Positions 7,734-15,740 of a stretch of 29,372 nt of DNA are shown piece after piece. Position 1 is the first letter of the stretch. Each line of letters opens with the position of its first letter. The stretch comes from JBNKDD01 sp050288085 (GTDB lineage: Bacteria; Chloroflexota; Anaerolineae; Aggregatilineales; UBA3940), in NCBI GenBank assembly GCA_050288085.1, contig JBNKDD010000043.1, positions 1-29,372 on the forward strand. The letters run 5' to 3'. The translations under genes and the position numbers were made by a program. The notes under the pieces are model-generated. The model ran no database searches. It was not told the origin of the DNA and saw nothing but the letters and a program-made list of their open reading frames with translations.

Positions 7734-9575
7734 TTATAACGGAATCGGTGCGATAACCTGCGACGACGCGAACATCCACGCCACGATCAACGCATTGACC
7801 ACCGCCCCCAGGTATATATTCCCCGTGATCTGGTAACACCAGGTCGAGAGCAAGGTAGCGATGATCAATACCACGATCACATGGAACAGCAGCAGAATAA
7901 ACACCACAAACACCCCGCCCGGCCCGACAAAGGGAATAAACCCGGTCGTGAACAGCGGGACATACTGCACCATCAGGAACAGGATTAGCGGTACGATCAA
8001 GGCGAACAGGTTGGAGGCTGACCAGTTCAGGTAGGTCTTTCCCCAGCTATCCCGCTCTCTTCGCCGGAGCTGCCCATGAATAAACACCCCCGTTTGCAAG
8101 AAGCAGATCAGAATGAAGGGCAGGTAGAGTAAGAACATCAACCAGCGATATGGCGTCAGGTCACTGGCAAACGGCCAGATAAACCGGAAATCGACAATGA
8201 AAATTTGCTCCAACACATATTGTATCAGGTAGGCAAAGCCAAACAGGATCACGCCCAACAGCAGCGTCTTGAGGATTTTTTCCCGGTCGAGCGAAAATCC
8301 ACCCTTGCCGAACGAAATCCCCAGATCAAGCAGAGTCAGGCCGTTCTCGCGAGCCTGCTTCTTGAACCAACCCCGGAAGATAAAGAAGCCGATCACATTC
8401 ACGCACAGGAACCACCAGACTACCCCATTGACGATCATCATCGGAAAGATGCCATCAATCGGTACGACGTAAATATGCAGCCCAAAGATCACCAGGATCA
8501 ACGGGATATACAGCCACATCAACACGCCGTTGATGATCACCCCACGCCGGTACGTCTTCGGTGTGACACTGCAATCACCTCCAACCGGACCTCTAAGCGA
8601 GCTAAAAAACTCGGTGCGCAGCAGCATCAGGGCCAGTGGCATCAACGAAGCGAAACAGGCCAGCATCGCGACCAGGGTTGAATATTCCTTGAGCGGCCAG
8701 ACTTGCCGGTCGGCATCGACCCACCAATTCGCTGGGGGCTGGAGGCACAACTTCAGCCATTCGACCGTTTCCGCAATGGCTGCATGATTGTGGGATTCCT
8801 GGACATGAGTCACCGGAGGGATAAATACCCGCCGGGCGGTTCCATTTTCGGGATCGCCATAGGTCACTTCGAATTCTGGGTTATCAACCGGGAATACCTG
8901 CTTGGTGCGTTCGGTGCTCATCCACTCGGCTTCGATATCCCGCGTGCCCGTCATCCGATCGCGGAATTCATCCCACTTCCCGATGATCATCAGCATGTTC
9001 CTGGGTTCAGTTTCGGAAGCATCCAGGCCATAAGCAAATCCGGTGATCACCAACGCGTTGATGGTCGGATCGTTCAGCGCGACCTGATAGGCCATCTCCG
9101 CACCGAGACTGTGCCCCACGATCCCTACCCGATCCGGATCGACATAGGGCAGTGACCGCAGATAAGCAATCGATTGGGTGCCGCCGTACGTCTCGTCAAA
9201 GTCCGGCTGACCGGGATCACCGGGAATCCCGGAATTCCCCCGTCCAATCGCATCAATGTTAAGCACCACAAACCCGCGCCGCGCGATCTCCAGGCTGTAA
9301 GCGTCCCCTGTCTCCCGGTTATTCTGGTAGCCGTGGATATAAACCACCCCCGGCATGGGATTATCCGCCGCCGCATCAACCGGGCGCAGCAGCTTGGCCC
9401 GGATCGGGATGCCGTTGTAGTTCTGATAGGTCACATTGCTGACCTCTACCCGGCCAAAATCCCGCTGAGTCAGGGAAGCGACCACCTCGGCAGCGATCAA
9501 GATCACCACACACGCAATAAACACAATCAGGGCTTTACCCGGATTCTTGCGATTCAGTAATTCTGTTGTCGTCAT
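7734..9575 (-). CDS. Alpha/beta hydrolase fused to a polytopic membrane domain
   Basis: A 613-residue protein. An N-terminal membrane anchor (about 16-35) is followed by an extracytoplasmic alpha/beta-hydrolase domain (about 45-280). That domain shows the oxyanion-type VVYIHGYQNN segment near 77-85, the nucleophile elbow GIVGHSLGAE (Ser156), an acidic candidate in GKWDEF, and a candidate catalytic His in PPVTHVQESHNH. The second half (about 290-613) contains roughly eight hydrophobic segments and few charges, i.e. an integral membrane domain of unknown kind. The start is supported by GAGG 5-6 nt upstream. It leads a two-gene unit with the SDR. A lipid- or envelope-related ester substrate is plausible but is inference. 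Confidence 0.85.
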   Translation of the reverse strand: MTTTELLNRKNPGKALIVFIACVVILIAAEVVASLTQRDFGRVEVSNVTYQNYNGIPIRAKLLRPVDAAADNPMPGVVYIHGYQNNRETGDAYSLEIARRGFVVLNIDAIGRGNSGIPGDPGQPDFDETYGGTQSIAYLRSLPYVDPDRVGIVGHSLGAEMAYQVALNDPTINALVITGFAYGLDASETEPRNMLMIIGKWDEFRDRMTGTRDIEAEWMSTERTKQVFPVDNPEFEVTYGDPENGTARRVFIPPVTHVQESHNHAAIAETVEWLKLCLQPPANWWVDADRQVWPLKEYSTLVAMLACFASLMPLALMLLRTEFFSSLRGPVGGDCSVTPKTYRRGVIINGVLMWLYIPLILVIFGLHIYVVPIDGIFPMMIVNGVVWWFLCVNVIGFFIFRGWFKKQARENGLTLLDLGISFGKGGFSLDREKILKTLLLGVILFGFAYLIQYVLEQIFIVDFRFIWPFASDLTPYRWLMFLLYLPFILICFLQTGVFIHGQLRRRERDSWGKTYLNWSASNLFALIVPLILFLMVQYVPLFTTGFIPFVGPGGVFVVFILLLFHVIVVLIIATLLSTWCYQITGNIYLGAVVNALIVAWMFASSQVIAPIPL

Positions 9576-9644
9576 CTAATCCTCACAGGATTAAAGAAAG
9601 GATCAGGAAGGAGCAGGTAAACCGATGTGCTCGCAGCACAAACC

Positions 9645-9673
9645 ATTATAGTGTATGTCACCGACAGTAAGAA
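9645..9673 (-). promoter_or_regulatory. Candidate promoter of the hydrolase-SDR unit
   Basis: On the minus strand a perfect TATAAT (9645-9650) lies 17 nt after TTCTTA (9668-9673), a weak -35. It sits immediately beyond the terminator of the lipoprotein gene and about 70 bp before the hydrolase start. Confidence 0.45.
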
Positions 9674-9700
9674 ACAAAAGAGGCGGCACTCAGGCCGCCC
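9671..9700 (-). terminator. Intrinsic terminator of the DUF1566 lipoprotein gene
   Basis: On the minus strand GGCGGC and GCCGCC arms (9682-9687 and 9694-9699, loop of 6) are followed by CTCTTTTGTTTC. The element lies about 25 bp past the lipoprotein stop codon. Confidence 0.8.
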
Positions 9701-9724
9701 CGTGTTGTGGATTGCTTTGTCCGT

Positions 9725-11224
9725 CTAGCCATTGGGTGGTGCGCCGCCACCCGGAGGTAGTTGACCACCATTCGGAGGTTGCTGGCCGCCGCCTGGAGGT
9801 CGTTGACCACCACTCGGAGGTTGTTGATCCGCCCCAGTTGGGGGCTGTTGATTGCCACCGGAAGGCAGTTGACCATTACCGTTTGGCTGCTGCTGTCCAC
9901 CCTCAGGAGGAAGCTGATCATTCCCTGCCGGAGCGTTTCCGCCAGAAGTGATTGTCGCCGAGCCGCCGCTCACACAGCGCACGTAATTATAGATGCGGAT
10001 GTCATCGCCCTGCGGCCCGTGACCGGTCGGATAGTCTGCCGGGTCACCGACCTTCGGGTCGCTGCGCTGTGCGCCTGCGCCATGAACATCGATCCACTGG
10101 CCGTTCATATAGCCCATTGCCCGTCCGAAGGCAACGTAGATAGCGTGCCTGCCGCCGCTGTCGCCATGCGAGGTGCTTGTCCAGAAGTAGGATTCGATGT
10201 CGCTGATATCAAAAATCGAGTCGATAGCCGCCGTGCCCGTAACGGTCGGGGCCTGGGTGTAATCGACAATACTCTGTAGTTCCTTAGCATTGGGCAGCCG
10301 CCAATCATCTTCCCCGCCCAGCGATAAGGCTTCGCAGTAGCTCAGGGCTTCACCCCAGCTGCGGGTTTGACCATCATCGCTCCGCTGCCAGGTCAGGCCG
10401 GTTGCCTGATCGGTTACGGTCCCATTGCCATTACTGGTAAAGTCGTTGACCCCGTAGCTCGTATTGCCCCGCACGTACCGGACAAACTGCGTCACTTCCA
10501 TACTGCCATTGGGACGTTCGGTGCCATAACCCTTGATCCGCCCATCGGCAAAGTTGACCCCAAATACCGTGTGACTGCCACCCATCGTTGTGCCAATATA
10601 TTCGGTTGAACTCCAATACTGCGCATCGATCAGGCGCTCACCTGCCGATTCATCGCCGTACTCAAACTCGAAATAGTCGGTATCAATGTAGGGGATCGAT
10701 TGTTCAACCGTCATCCGCCCCCCGCCATTGAAGTCAATGATGGAATACAACTCCTTGATGGTCGGCAACCGCCAATCATCGTAACCCGCGAAGGAGAAGC
10801 TGTCAGCGCTCGACATGGCTTCATTCCAGGTCATCTTCCCGTAGTAATCCTGAGTCCAGGTCAGCCCGGTGTTTAGATCGGTAATAGTGCCATCCCCGTT
10901 ATCTTTATAGGCCGGGGCAATGCCCTGATAGTTCGCATCCTGCCCAAACAGGTCTTTGCCTTCAGAAGGGCAGACCATGCCGCCGTTCTCGTCATAGCAG
11001 TAAGTCTGACCGGTATCGACAATCGTATATGTGCCGCCTGCTGTTTCCACGTTGACCTGCATCGACGCAGCTAGAGTCTCACCGTCCGATACGCCGCTCT
11101 GATTGTTGATTGCGGCAACGCCCGCCATGGAAACTTCATTCAAGGCTGCATTAGCATCGCTTGATGAGCAGCCAACAACCGCCAGGCCCAAAACCAATAA
11201 CACAAACACACTCTTCTTAAACAT
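9725..11224 (-). CDS. DUF1566 (Lcl-type) lipoprotein with two tandem domains and a Pro/Gly/Gln tail
   Basis: A 499-residue secreted lipoprotein. A signal peptide with lipobox LAVVGC places the lipidated Cys at residue 19. Two copies of the DUF1566 (Lcl C-terminal-like, C-type-lectin/FGE-like) domain follow, each with the hallmark order: LTW near the start, then W-x-EA, DDWRLP, KEL and S-I-x-D. The first is at about 105-255 and the second at about 260-415, and each ends FVRYVRG or YVRCVSGG. The last 70 residues are almost only Pro, Gly, Gln and Asn in short repeats, likely a disordered or wall-spanning tail. GGAG lies upstream of the ATG. It should sit on the outer membrane face; role in adhesion or envelope is inference. 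It is monocistronic, with its own terminator. Confidence 0.88.
   Translation of the reverse strand: MFKKSVFVLLVLGLAVVGCSSSDANAALNEVSMAGVAAINNQSGVSDGETLAASMQVNVETAGGTYTIVDTGQTYCYDENGGMVCPSEGKDLFGQDANYQGIAPAYKDNGDGTITDLNTGLTWTQDYYGKMTWNEAMSSADSFSFAGYDDWRLPTIKELYSIIDFNGGGRMTVEQSIPYIDTDYFEFEYGDESAGERLIDAQYWSSTEYIGTTMGGSHTVFGVNFADGRIKGYGTERPNGSMEVTQFVRYVRGNTSYGVNDFTSNGNGTVTDQATGLTWQRSDDGQTRSWGEALSYCEALSLGGEDDWRLPNAKELQSIVDYTQAPTVTGTAAIDSIFDISDIESYFWTSTSHGDSGGRHAIYVAFGRAMGYMNGQWIDVHGAGAQRSDPKVGDPADYPTGHGPQGDDIRIYNYVRCVSGGSATITSGGNAPAGNDQLPPEGGQQQPNGNGQLPSGGNQQPPTGADQQPPSGGQRPPGGGQQPPNGGQLPPGGGAPPNG
9728..9940 (-). repeat. Low-complexity coding repeat (Pro/Gly/Gln tail)
   Basis: Imperfect repeats of a GGQQPPNGGQ-like unit within the lipoprotein gene. 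At DNA level they recur as variants of CCGGAGGT-containing blocks spaced about 20-27 bp. This tract may vary in length between strains by slippage (inference). Confidence 0.7.
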
Positions 11225-11464
11225 GCCTTTTCTCCATTAAATCATTAACCCGTTGTTCATCCATGATTACAGTATGGCATGGGCATGTTTCAGAAGTATT
11301 TTAGAAATGTAAAAAGAATGTACCGGCTGCCCTCTGCTGACCTTTCAACACTGTTATATCTTTTTCACAAAGAATTCATAAAATTTCCTTTAATATGGTT
11401 TAAACTTAGGATAGTTGACTGTAATAGTATGTAAATTTGCCTGATATAACAGGGGTTCGTAGCC

Positions 11465-11926
11465 ATGTTCAATAATATAAACAAAGACAAGATATGGCTG
11501 ATTGTAGAGGATGATACGCCCATTCGGACGATGGTCTCTGCGTTGGTCACAATATGGGGTAAAGTGCCGCTGGCTTTCGAAGATGGCTACCGGGCGATGG
11601 CCTGGCTCGATCAGGTCCAGACTGGTCTTTATGTAGCGCCCCTGCCAGAGCTGGCTTTATTAGATGTTATGATGCCCGGCTCCCCAGGCTATGACATTGC
11701 CTATCGTATGCGCCATATGTCAAAGACAGCCCGTATACCGGTGGTACTCATGACCGCTTTTCACCTGACTGCCGACGAGCAGTTGATGATCAAAACCAAA
11801 GCCCGCCCGGATTTATTACTCAGAAAGCCGCTGCCTCATCCCATTGAGCTAAAAAAGATGCTCGAAGAATTATTGGTTGCTGTCCCACAACCCCACCAAG
11901 CTTCTATTGGTACGCAATCGCCCTGA
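11465..11926 (+). CDS. Stand-alone response-regulator receiver-domain protein
   Basis: A 153-residue CheY-like receiver without an output domain. The acidic pocket is VEDD (Glu15, Asp16, Asp17), the phospho-acceptor is Asp67 in LLDVMMPG, the switch Thr is Thr97 in VVLMTAF, and the conserved Lys is Lys121 in LLRKPLPHP. The remaining C-terminal 25 residues are a short tail. No histidine kinase is encoded nearby, so it is an orphan; the kinase at 18858 is Ser/Thr-type. It would act by protein-protein interaction after phosphorylation. AGGGG lies about 10 nt before the ATG. It converges with the HlyD gene across a perfect 12-bp hairpin. Confidence 0.92.
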   Translation: MFNNINKDKIWLIVEDDTPIRTMVSALVTIWGKVPLAFEDGYRAMAWLDQVQTGLYVAPLPELALLDVMMPGSPGYDIAYRMRHMSKTARIPVVLMTAFHLTADEQLMIKTKARPDLLLRKPLPHPIELKKMLEELLVAVPQPHQASIGTQSP

Positions 11927-11948
11927 GTATTTATTGGTATTATGCCCG

Positions 11949-11980
11949 GACGCCCGCTCTTAGTAATGAGAGCGGGCGTC
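11949..11980. terminator. Strong 12-bp hairpin between convergent genes
   Basis: Perfect 12-nt arms (11949-11960 and 11969-11980; GACGCCCGCTCT and its complement) around an 8-nt loop, 22 bp after the receiver-gene stop. Neither strand has a clear T-run next to it, so it may terminate with help or stabilise 3' ends. Confidence 0.55.
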
Positions 11981-11999
11981 ACTGCGAATGGAGGTGGGA

Positions 12000-12103
12000 T
12001 TAAGTTGGGCCAGACAATAGACTTTAAATAATATGGCCCAACTGTATAGGAACAAGTAAGGTTTTGAGGCTTTTGTTCAAAACCATTATCTTGTTCCACT
12101 TAA
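12000..12103. repeat. Palindromic repeat element, copy 1 (two stem-loops)
   Basis: Copy 1 contains two consecutive stem-loops. One has perfect 10-bp arms AGTTGGGCCA (12003-12012) and TGGCCCAACT (12034-12043). The second has GGAACAAG (12049-12056) and CTTGTTCC (12090-12097), with an inner GGTTTTGA/TCAAAACC stem. Its left 16 nt and right 10 nt recur in the same order at 25974-26007. Its outer ends are imperfect inverted repeats (TTAAGTTGG and CCACTTAA). It lies immediately beyond the stop codon of the second HlyD gene. Confidence 0.6.
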
Positions 12104-12105
12104 GC

Positions 12106-13389
12106 CTAATTTTTGGCCTCAATTACCACGTCTGCGGGCATGCCGGGTTTGAGTTTGCCCTCCTCATTATCGATCTTGATCTCAACAGCAAAGACCAGAT
12201 TCACCCGTTCTTCCTCGGTTTGGACATTGCGGGGTGTGAATTCAGCCTCGCGGGCGATGAAGTTTACCTCGCCGGAGAAGGTTTCGCCGGGATATGCATC
12301 GACCGTCAGGTCAACCGATTGGCCTAACTGCACCTGCCCAATCTGATCTTCCGGGATGTAAACCACCAGCTTCAACTCATTCAGATTAGAAATTGTTAGC
12401 AGAGAACTGCCCGGAGTAGCCGTTTCCCCGACGTGAATGGCGCGGGTAGTCACCACTCCATCAATCGGGGCAATCAGGGTCAGCCGGGCGATTTGCGCAT
12501 CGATCAGGGCAACCCCGGCTTTAGTAAGATTAACCTGTGCTTCAACAATAGCGATCTCTTCAGGAAGTGGGCCGTTCTTTAACAGCTCATATTGGGCCTG
12601 GGCTAATTCAAGCTGGTGCTCATAAATCGGAATCTGCGAGGAGATCGACCGGGCCTGCGCAATGGCAGACAACGGACGTTCCTGTTGTTTCTCAAGCAGC
12701 GTGATCTTATCCAACGCCCCTTGATAGCGAATCTCCGCTGCCCGGACGTTGGCTCTCAGCATTTCGACCTCATAGCCCTTGAATTCAATGGCAATTGGGT
12801 CAGATGGATCGGCCCAGTTTGACAGCCAATCATACACAATCTCAGCCTCTTTAAGCTGAACTTGCAGCAGTTCGAGCTGGCGCTGGGCCATATCGGCCTC
12901 GGTGCGGGCACTGGTAAGCTGCACATCAACACCCTGCGGATCGCCAGCCGCGCCCCAGGCCTGGCCGGATGACCGCTCTGTCCCATCAATGCGGGCCTGT
13001 GCTTCATCAATCGCAGCCTGAGCGGCTTCAAGTTCCTCTTCGGTAGCCCCGGCTTTGAGATCGGCCAGGTTTGCTTCAGCAATGGCAACCGCCGCTTGGG
13101 CTTCAGCCCGGTCGGCCCGGAGCAGGGCATCATTAAGCACGACAATGGTCTGCCCGGCTTTGACGGTATCACCTTCATCGGCCAGGACTTGATCGACCAG
13201 CCCGCTGACTTCGGATACCACACTGACCTCTTCTGCCTCGATAAAGCCAGAGGCTTTGAGTGGTTCTGGTGCGCCTTCCGTACTGCCCCCATCATTGGAT
13301 GAGGCCGTCGTTGAGCAGGCAGCCAGGGAGATTGTCGTAATTATCAACACCGGTATAACGATACGTTTGGAGAAAATGTTAGGGATCAT
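12106..13389 (-). CDS. HlyD-family (membrane fusion/adaptor) efflux lipoprotein
   Basis: A 427-residue adaptor. The N-terminus KRIVIPVLIITTISLAACS is a lipoprotein signal with lipobox LAAC, so it would be a lipid-anchored extracytoplasmic protein. After a Ser/Gly-rich spacer come the first half of a biotinyl-lipoyl domain (SGLVDQVLADEGDTVKAGQ, near 65-83), a long Ala/Glu/Gln-rich coiled-coil hairpin (about 105-295), the second lipoyl half (APIDGVVTTRAIHVGETATPGS, near 305-325) and a beta-barrel domain (VYIPEDQIGQVQLGQSVDLTVDAYPGE). It is the last gene of the exporter unit, 8 nt after the preceding HlyD gene, whose stop codon overlaps its GGAGG. It should work with the ATPases and permease encoded upstream. 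Confidence 0.92.
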   Translation of the reverse strand: MIPNIFSKRIVIPVLIITTISLAACSTTASSNDGGSTEGAPEPLKASGFIEAEEVSVVSEVSGLVDQVLADEGDTVKAGQTIVVLNDALLRADRAEAQAAVAIAEANLADLKAGATEEELEAAQAAIDEAQARIDGTERSSGQAWGAAGDPQGVDVQLTSARTEADMAQRQLELLQVQLKEAEIVYDWLSNWADPSDPIAIEFKGYEVEMLRANVRAAEIRYQGALDKITLLEKQQERPLSAIAQARSISSQIPIYEHQLELAQAQYELLKNGPLPEEIAIVEAQVNLTKAGVALIDAQIARLTLIAPIDGVVTTRAIHVGETATPGSSLLTISNLNELKLVVYIPEDQIGQVQLGQSVDLTVDAYPGETFSGEVNFIAREAEFTPRNVQTEEERVNLVFAVEIKIDNEEGKLKPGMPADVVIEAKN

Positions 13390-13397
13390 CTTCGTTA

Positions 13398-14759
13398 CTA
13401 TTCCTCCGAGTCAAAGCTCGCGTCGGCAGGCATACCGGGCTTCAGCGCGTGGTCAGGGTTATCCAGGCTGATCTTAATAGCGTAGACCAGGTTTACCCGT
13501 TCCTCGCGAGTCTGGACGCTGCGCGGGGTGAACTCGGCCTCATCAGCAATATGGACCACCTTGCCCTCAAATACGCGATCCGGGAAGGAGTCAACCGTCA
13601 CATCAACGATCTGGTTGAGCTGTACTTTATCAAGCTGAATGGCGGTTACATAGACGGTCAGTTCGACCTGATCCAGGTTTGCCAGGGTCACCAGTGGTGC
13701 ACCCGGCATAGCCAGTTCACCAACATGGACAGCCTGCTCAACAACCACCGCCCCTATCGGAGAGGTGATGGTCAGCCGGTCAATCTCTGTCTGGATGGTT
13801 TTCACTGTAGCTTCAGCTTCAGCGATACGAGCATTAGCAATAGCAAGTTCATCCTCACTGGGGCCTCGCTCGATATTCTTGAGTTCAGCCTGGGCACGGG
13901 CTAATGCAGCCTCCGCAGTGTGAAAAGCGGCTTCGGCATTGGCGGCTTGCAGCCATAAACCATGTGGGTTGTTCTGATAATCTTCCAGGTTCTCAAGCAG
14001 AGTCTGTGCACCGACCAGGGCTTCGTTGGCGCTTGCCACATTGACCCAGGCCGATTCGAATCGCTGGGGAGAGAGTGTCATGCCCAGCGGAATTGACAGG
14101 TTGAAGTCATCAGGATCGTAGCCACGACCTCTCAGCATATCCTCTGTTTCATCCAGGCGTTCCCTGGCTTCCCAATAGAGCTGCTGGCTCCGGTCGGCTG
14201 ATGTGAGTTGAATCTGGGCGGCCTGTAATTCTTCCTGGGCGGCGGCAGCCTGTGTCCTGGCCTCGGCCACCTGAACGGCGATATCCTGCGGATTGCTGGC
14301 AACCATCGTTGCATCCGACCAGATGATGCTGGCCGATTCGACCGCAGCCTGCGCAATCGCGACCTGGGCCTGAGCCTGCTTGATGACCTCCTCGCGAGGG
14401 AGAACATCCAACAGATCGCGTTGGGCCTGCACGATATCTAATTGGGCCTGGGCAATAGCGAGTTGGGCCTCGTACAGGCTGATGTCAAGCTGCACCAACA
14501 CGTCATCGCTGCCAACTTCGTCACCTTCCTCAAAAGGAAGTTCAGCCACCCGCCCACCGATCTCAGCCGCCAGCTCAACTTCTTCCGCTTCGATAAAGCC
14601 GGAGGCGATCAGTTTTTCCGGGCCGGTTTCAATTTCAAGCTGTTCGAGAATCTCGTCGCGGGCTTCGGTATTGGAACGGAAGTAAAAGAAGCCGCCTACC
14701 CCCGCGCCGATCACCAATACGCCGATGACGATTCCCATAATCAGGCGTCGTTTTTCCAT
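13398..14759 (-). CDS. HlyD-family adaptor, N-terminally membrane-anchored
   Basis: A 453-residue paralogue of the downstream adaptor, anchored by an uncleaved N-terminal segment (LIMGIVIGVLVIGAGVGGFFYF, about 6-28). The domain order is the same: first lipoyl half (GGRVAELPFEEGDEVGSDDVLVQLD), a long coiled-coil hairpin (about 95-325), second lipoyl half (SPIGAVVVEQAVHVGELAMPGAPL), and a beta-barrel (VDVTVDSFPDRVFEG) ending GMPADASFDSEE. Its start is 3 nt after the stop of the second ATPase gene. Two adaptors of different anchoring in one exporter are unusual. They may form a mixed hexameric ring (inference). The coiled coil of about 230 residues is within the normal range for MacA/YbhG-type adaptors. 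Confidence 0.93.
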   Translation of the reverse strand: MEKRRLIMGIVIGVLVIGAGVGGFFYFRSNTEARDEILEQLEIETGPEKLIASGFIEAEEVELAAEIGGRVAELPFEEGDEVGSDDVLVQLDISLYEAQLAIAQAQLDIVQAQRDLLDVLPREEVIKQAQAQVAIAQAAVESASIIWSDATMVASNPQDIAVQVAEARTQAAAAQEELQAAQIQLTSADRSQQLYWEARERLDETEDMLRGRGYDPDDFNLSIPLGMTLSPQRFESAWVNVASANEALVGAQTLLENLEDYQNNPHGLWLQAANAEAAFHTAEAALARAQAELKNIERGPSEDELAIANARIAEAEATVKTIQTEIDRLTITSPIGAVVVEQAVHVGELAMPGAPLVTLANLDQVELTVYVTAIQLDKVQLNQIVDVTVDSFPDRVFEGKVVHIADEAEFTPRSVQTREERVNLVYAIKISLDNPDHALKPGMPADASFDSEE

Positions 14760-14762
14760 AGC

Positions 14763-15740
14763 TCATTCCTCTCTGCGGATGCAGGAGATAAATACGTCCT
14801 CAAGTGACGGCGAAATCACATCCATCAGGCCGGGGTTGATCCCCGATTCGCCGAGTAGTTCTTTGATGGGTTGAATGTGCTGTTCAACATCCTTTGCGAC
14901 GATGTGCAGTTGAGCGCCGTACATGGCGATTTCCTCAACGTTCAGATGCCCGTCGCGGTGGGCCTGCTGCAAAATCGACATGGCCCAGGTGGGGTCATCC
15001 GGGCTGAGTTCGAGCACCTGTCCATGCATCATCGTATCTTTGATTTGCTGTGGCGATCCACGTGCGATCAGGTGTCCATCATGGATGAAAGCCAGTTCTT
15101 CACAATGTTCGGCCTCATCCATATAGTGGGTGGTCACAAAGATGGTGGTCCCGGTCGCTGTGACTTCATAAAGTAAATCCCAGAAGGCCCGGCGCGATAC
15201 CGGATCGACGCCTGCCGTTGGCTCATCAAGAAAGATCAGTTCGGGTTTATGCAAAATCGCCGCGCCGAGCGCCAATCGCTGCCGCCACCCTCCGGCCAGA
15301 TTCTTGGTACGTTCGCGTTCGCGGCCTTTCAGATCGGCCATCTCGATGGCAAACTGGATACGTTCGTGCAGCTCGGCGTTTTTCAGGCCATAGGTACGCC
15401 CATAGAAGCGCAGATTTTCGATGACCGTTAGATCGTTATACAGGCTAAAGCGCTGGGACATGTAGCCCACCCTGGGCCGAACCCGGTCGGCGCGGCGGGA
15501 AACATCCTCACCCAGCACGATAGCAGTCCCATCAGATGGACTGAGCAAGCCCAGCAGCATTCGGATCGTAGTCGTTTTCCCGGAACCGTTTGGCCCCAGG
15601 AACCCGAAAATCTGACCGCGTGGGACTTCAAAGGAGATGTGATCCACCGCCCGGAAACTGCCAAAATCTTTGGTCAAATCCCGGACAATGACGGCCTGAT
15701 GATTGGGAACGGCAGCGGAATCAGATGTGTCTGCCTTCAT
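14763..15740 (-). CDS. ABC transporter ATP-binding protein with degenerate signature (YbhF C-half-like)
   Basis: A 325-residue ABC-2-type ATPase. Walker A is GPNGSGKTT (49-57), Walker B is ELIFLDEPTAGVDP with the catalytic Glu, and the switch His is His205 in VTTHYMDEA. The signature motif is LAGGW (148-152) instead of LSGGQ, as is common in the second half of YbhF-type fused ATPases. The last 80 residues are a regulatory domain. Its ATG overlaps the TGA of the preceding ATPase gene (ATGA, 15737-15740), so the two subunits should be made at equal rates and form a heterodimer. It would power the ABC-2 permease encoded two genes upstream. Confidence 0.94.
   Translation of the reverse strand: MKADTSDSAAVPNHQAVIVRDLTKDFGSFRAVDHISFEVPRGQIFGFLGPNGSGKTTTIRMLLGLLSPSDGTAIVLGEDVSRRADRVRPRVGYMSQRFSLYNDLTVIENLRFYGRTYGLKNAELHERIQFAIEMADLKGRERERTKNLAGGWRQRLALGAAILHKPELIFLDEPTAGVDPVSRRAFWDLLYEVTATGTTIFVTTHYMDEAEHCEELAFIHDGHLIARGSPQQIKDTMMHGQVLELSPDDPTWAMSILQQAHRDGHLNVEEIAMYGAQLHIVAKDVEQHIQPIKELLGESGINPGLMDVISPSLEDVFISCIRREE

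Noticed and set aside
8205..8681. 158-codon plus-strand frame opposite the hydrolase membrane domain
   Set aside because: The His/Gln/Asp-rich composition is the complement of hydrophobic codons; no start signal.
11415..11450. TTGACT (11415) with TATAAC (11445) as promoter of the receiver gene
   Set aside because: The spacing of 24 nt is too long, and no better-spaced pair was found.
11365..11550. 61-codon minus-strand frame opposite the receiver-gene start
   Set aside because: Shadow of the receiver gene and its AT-rich upstream region with no support.
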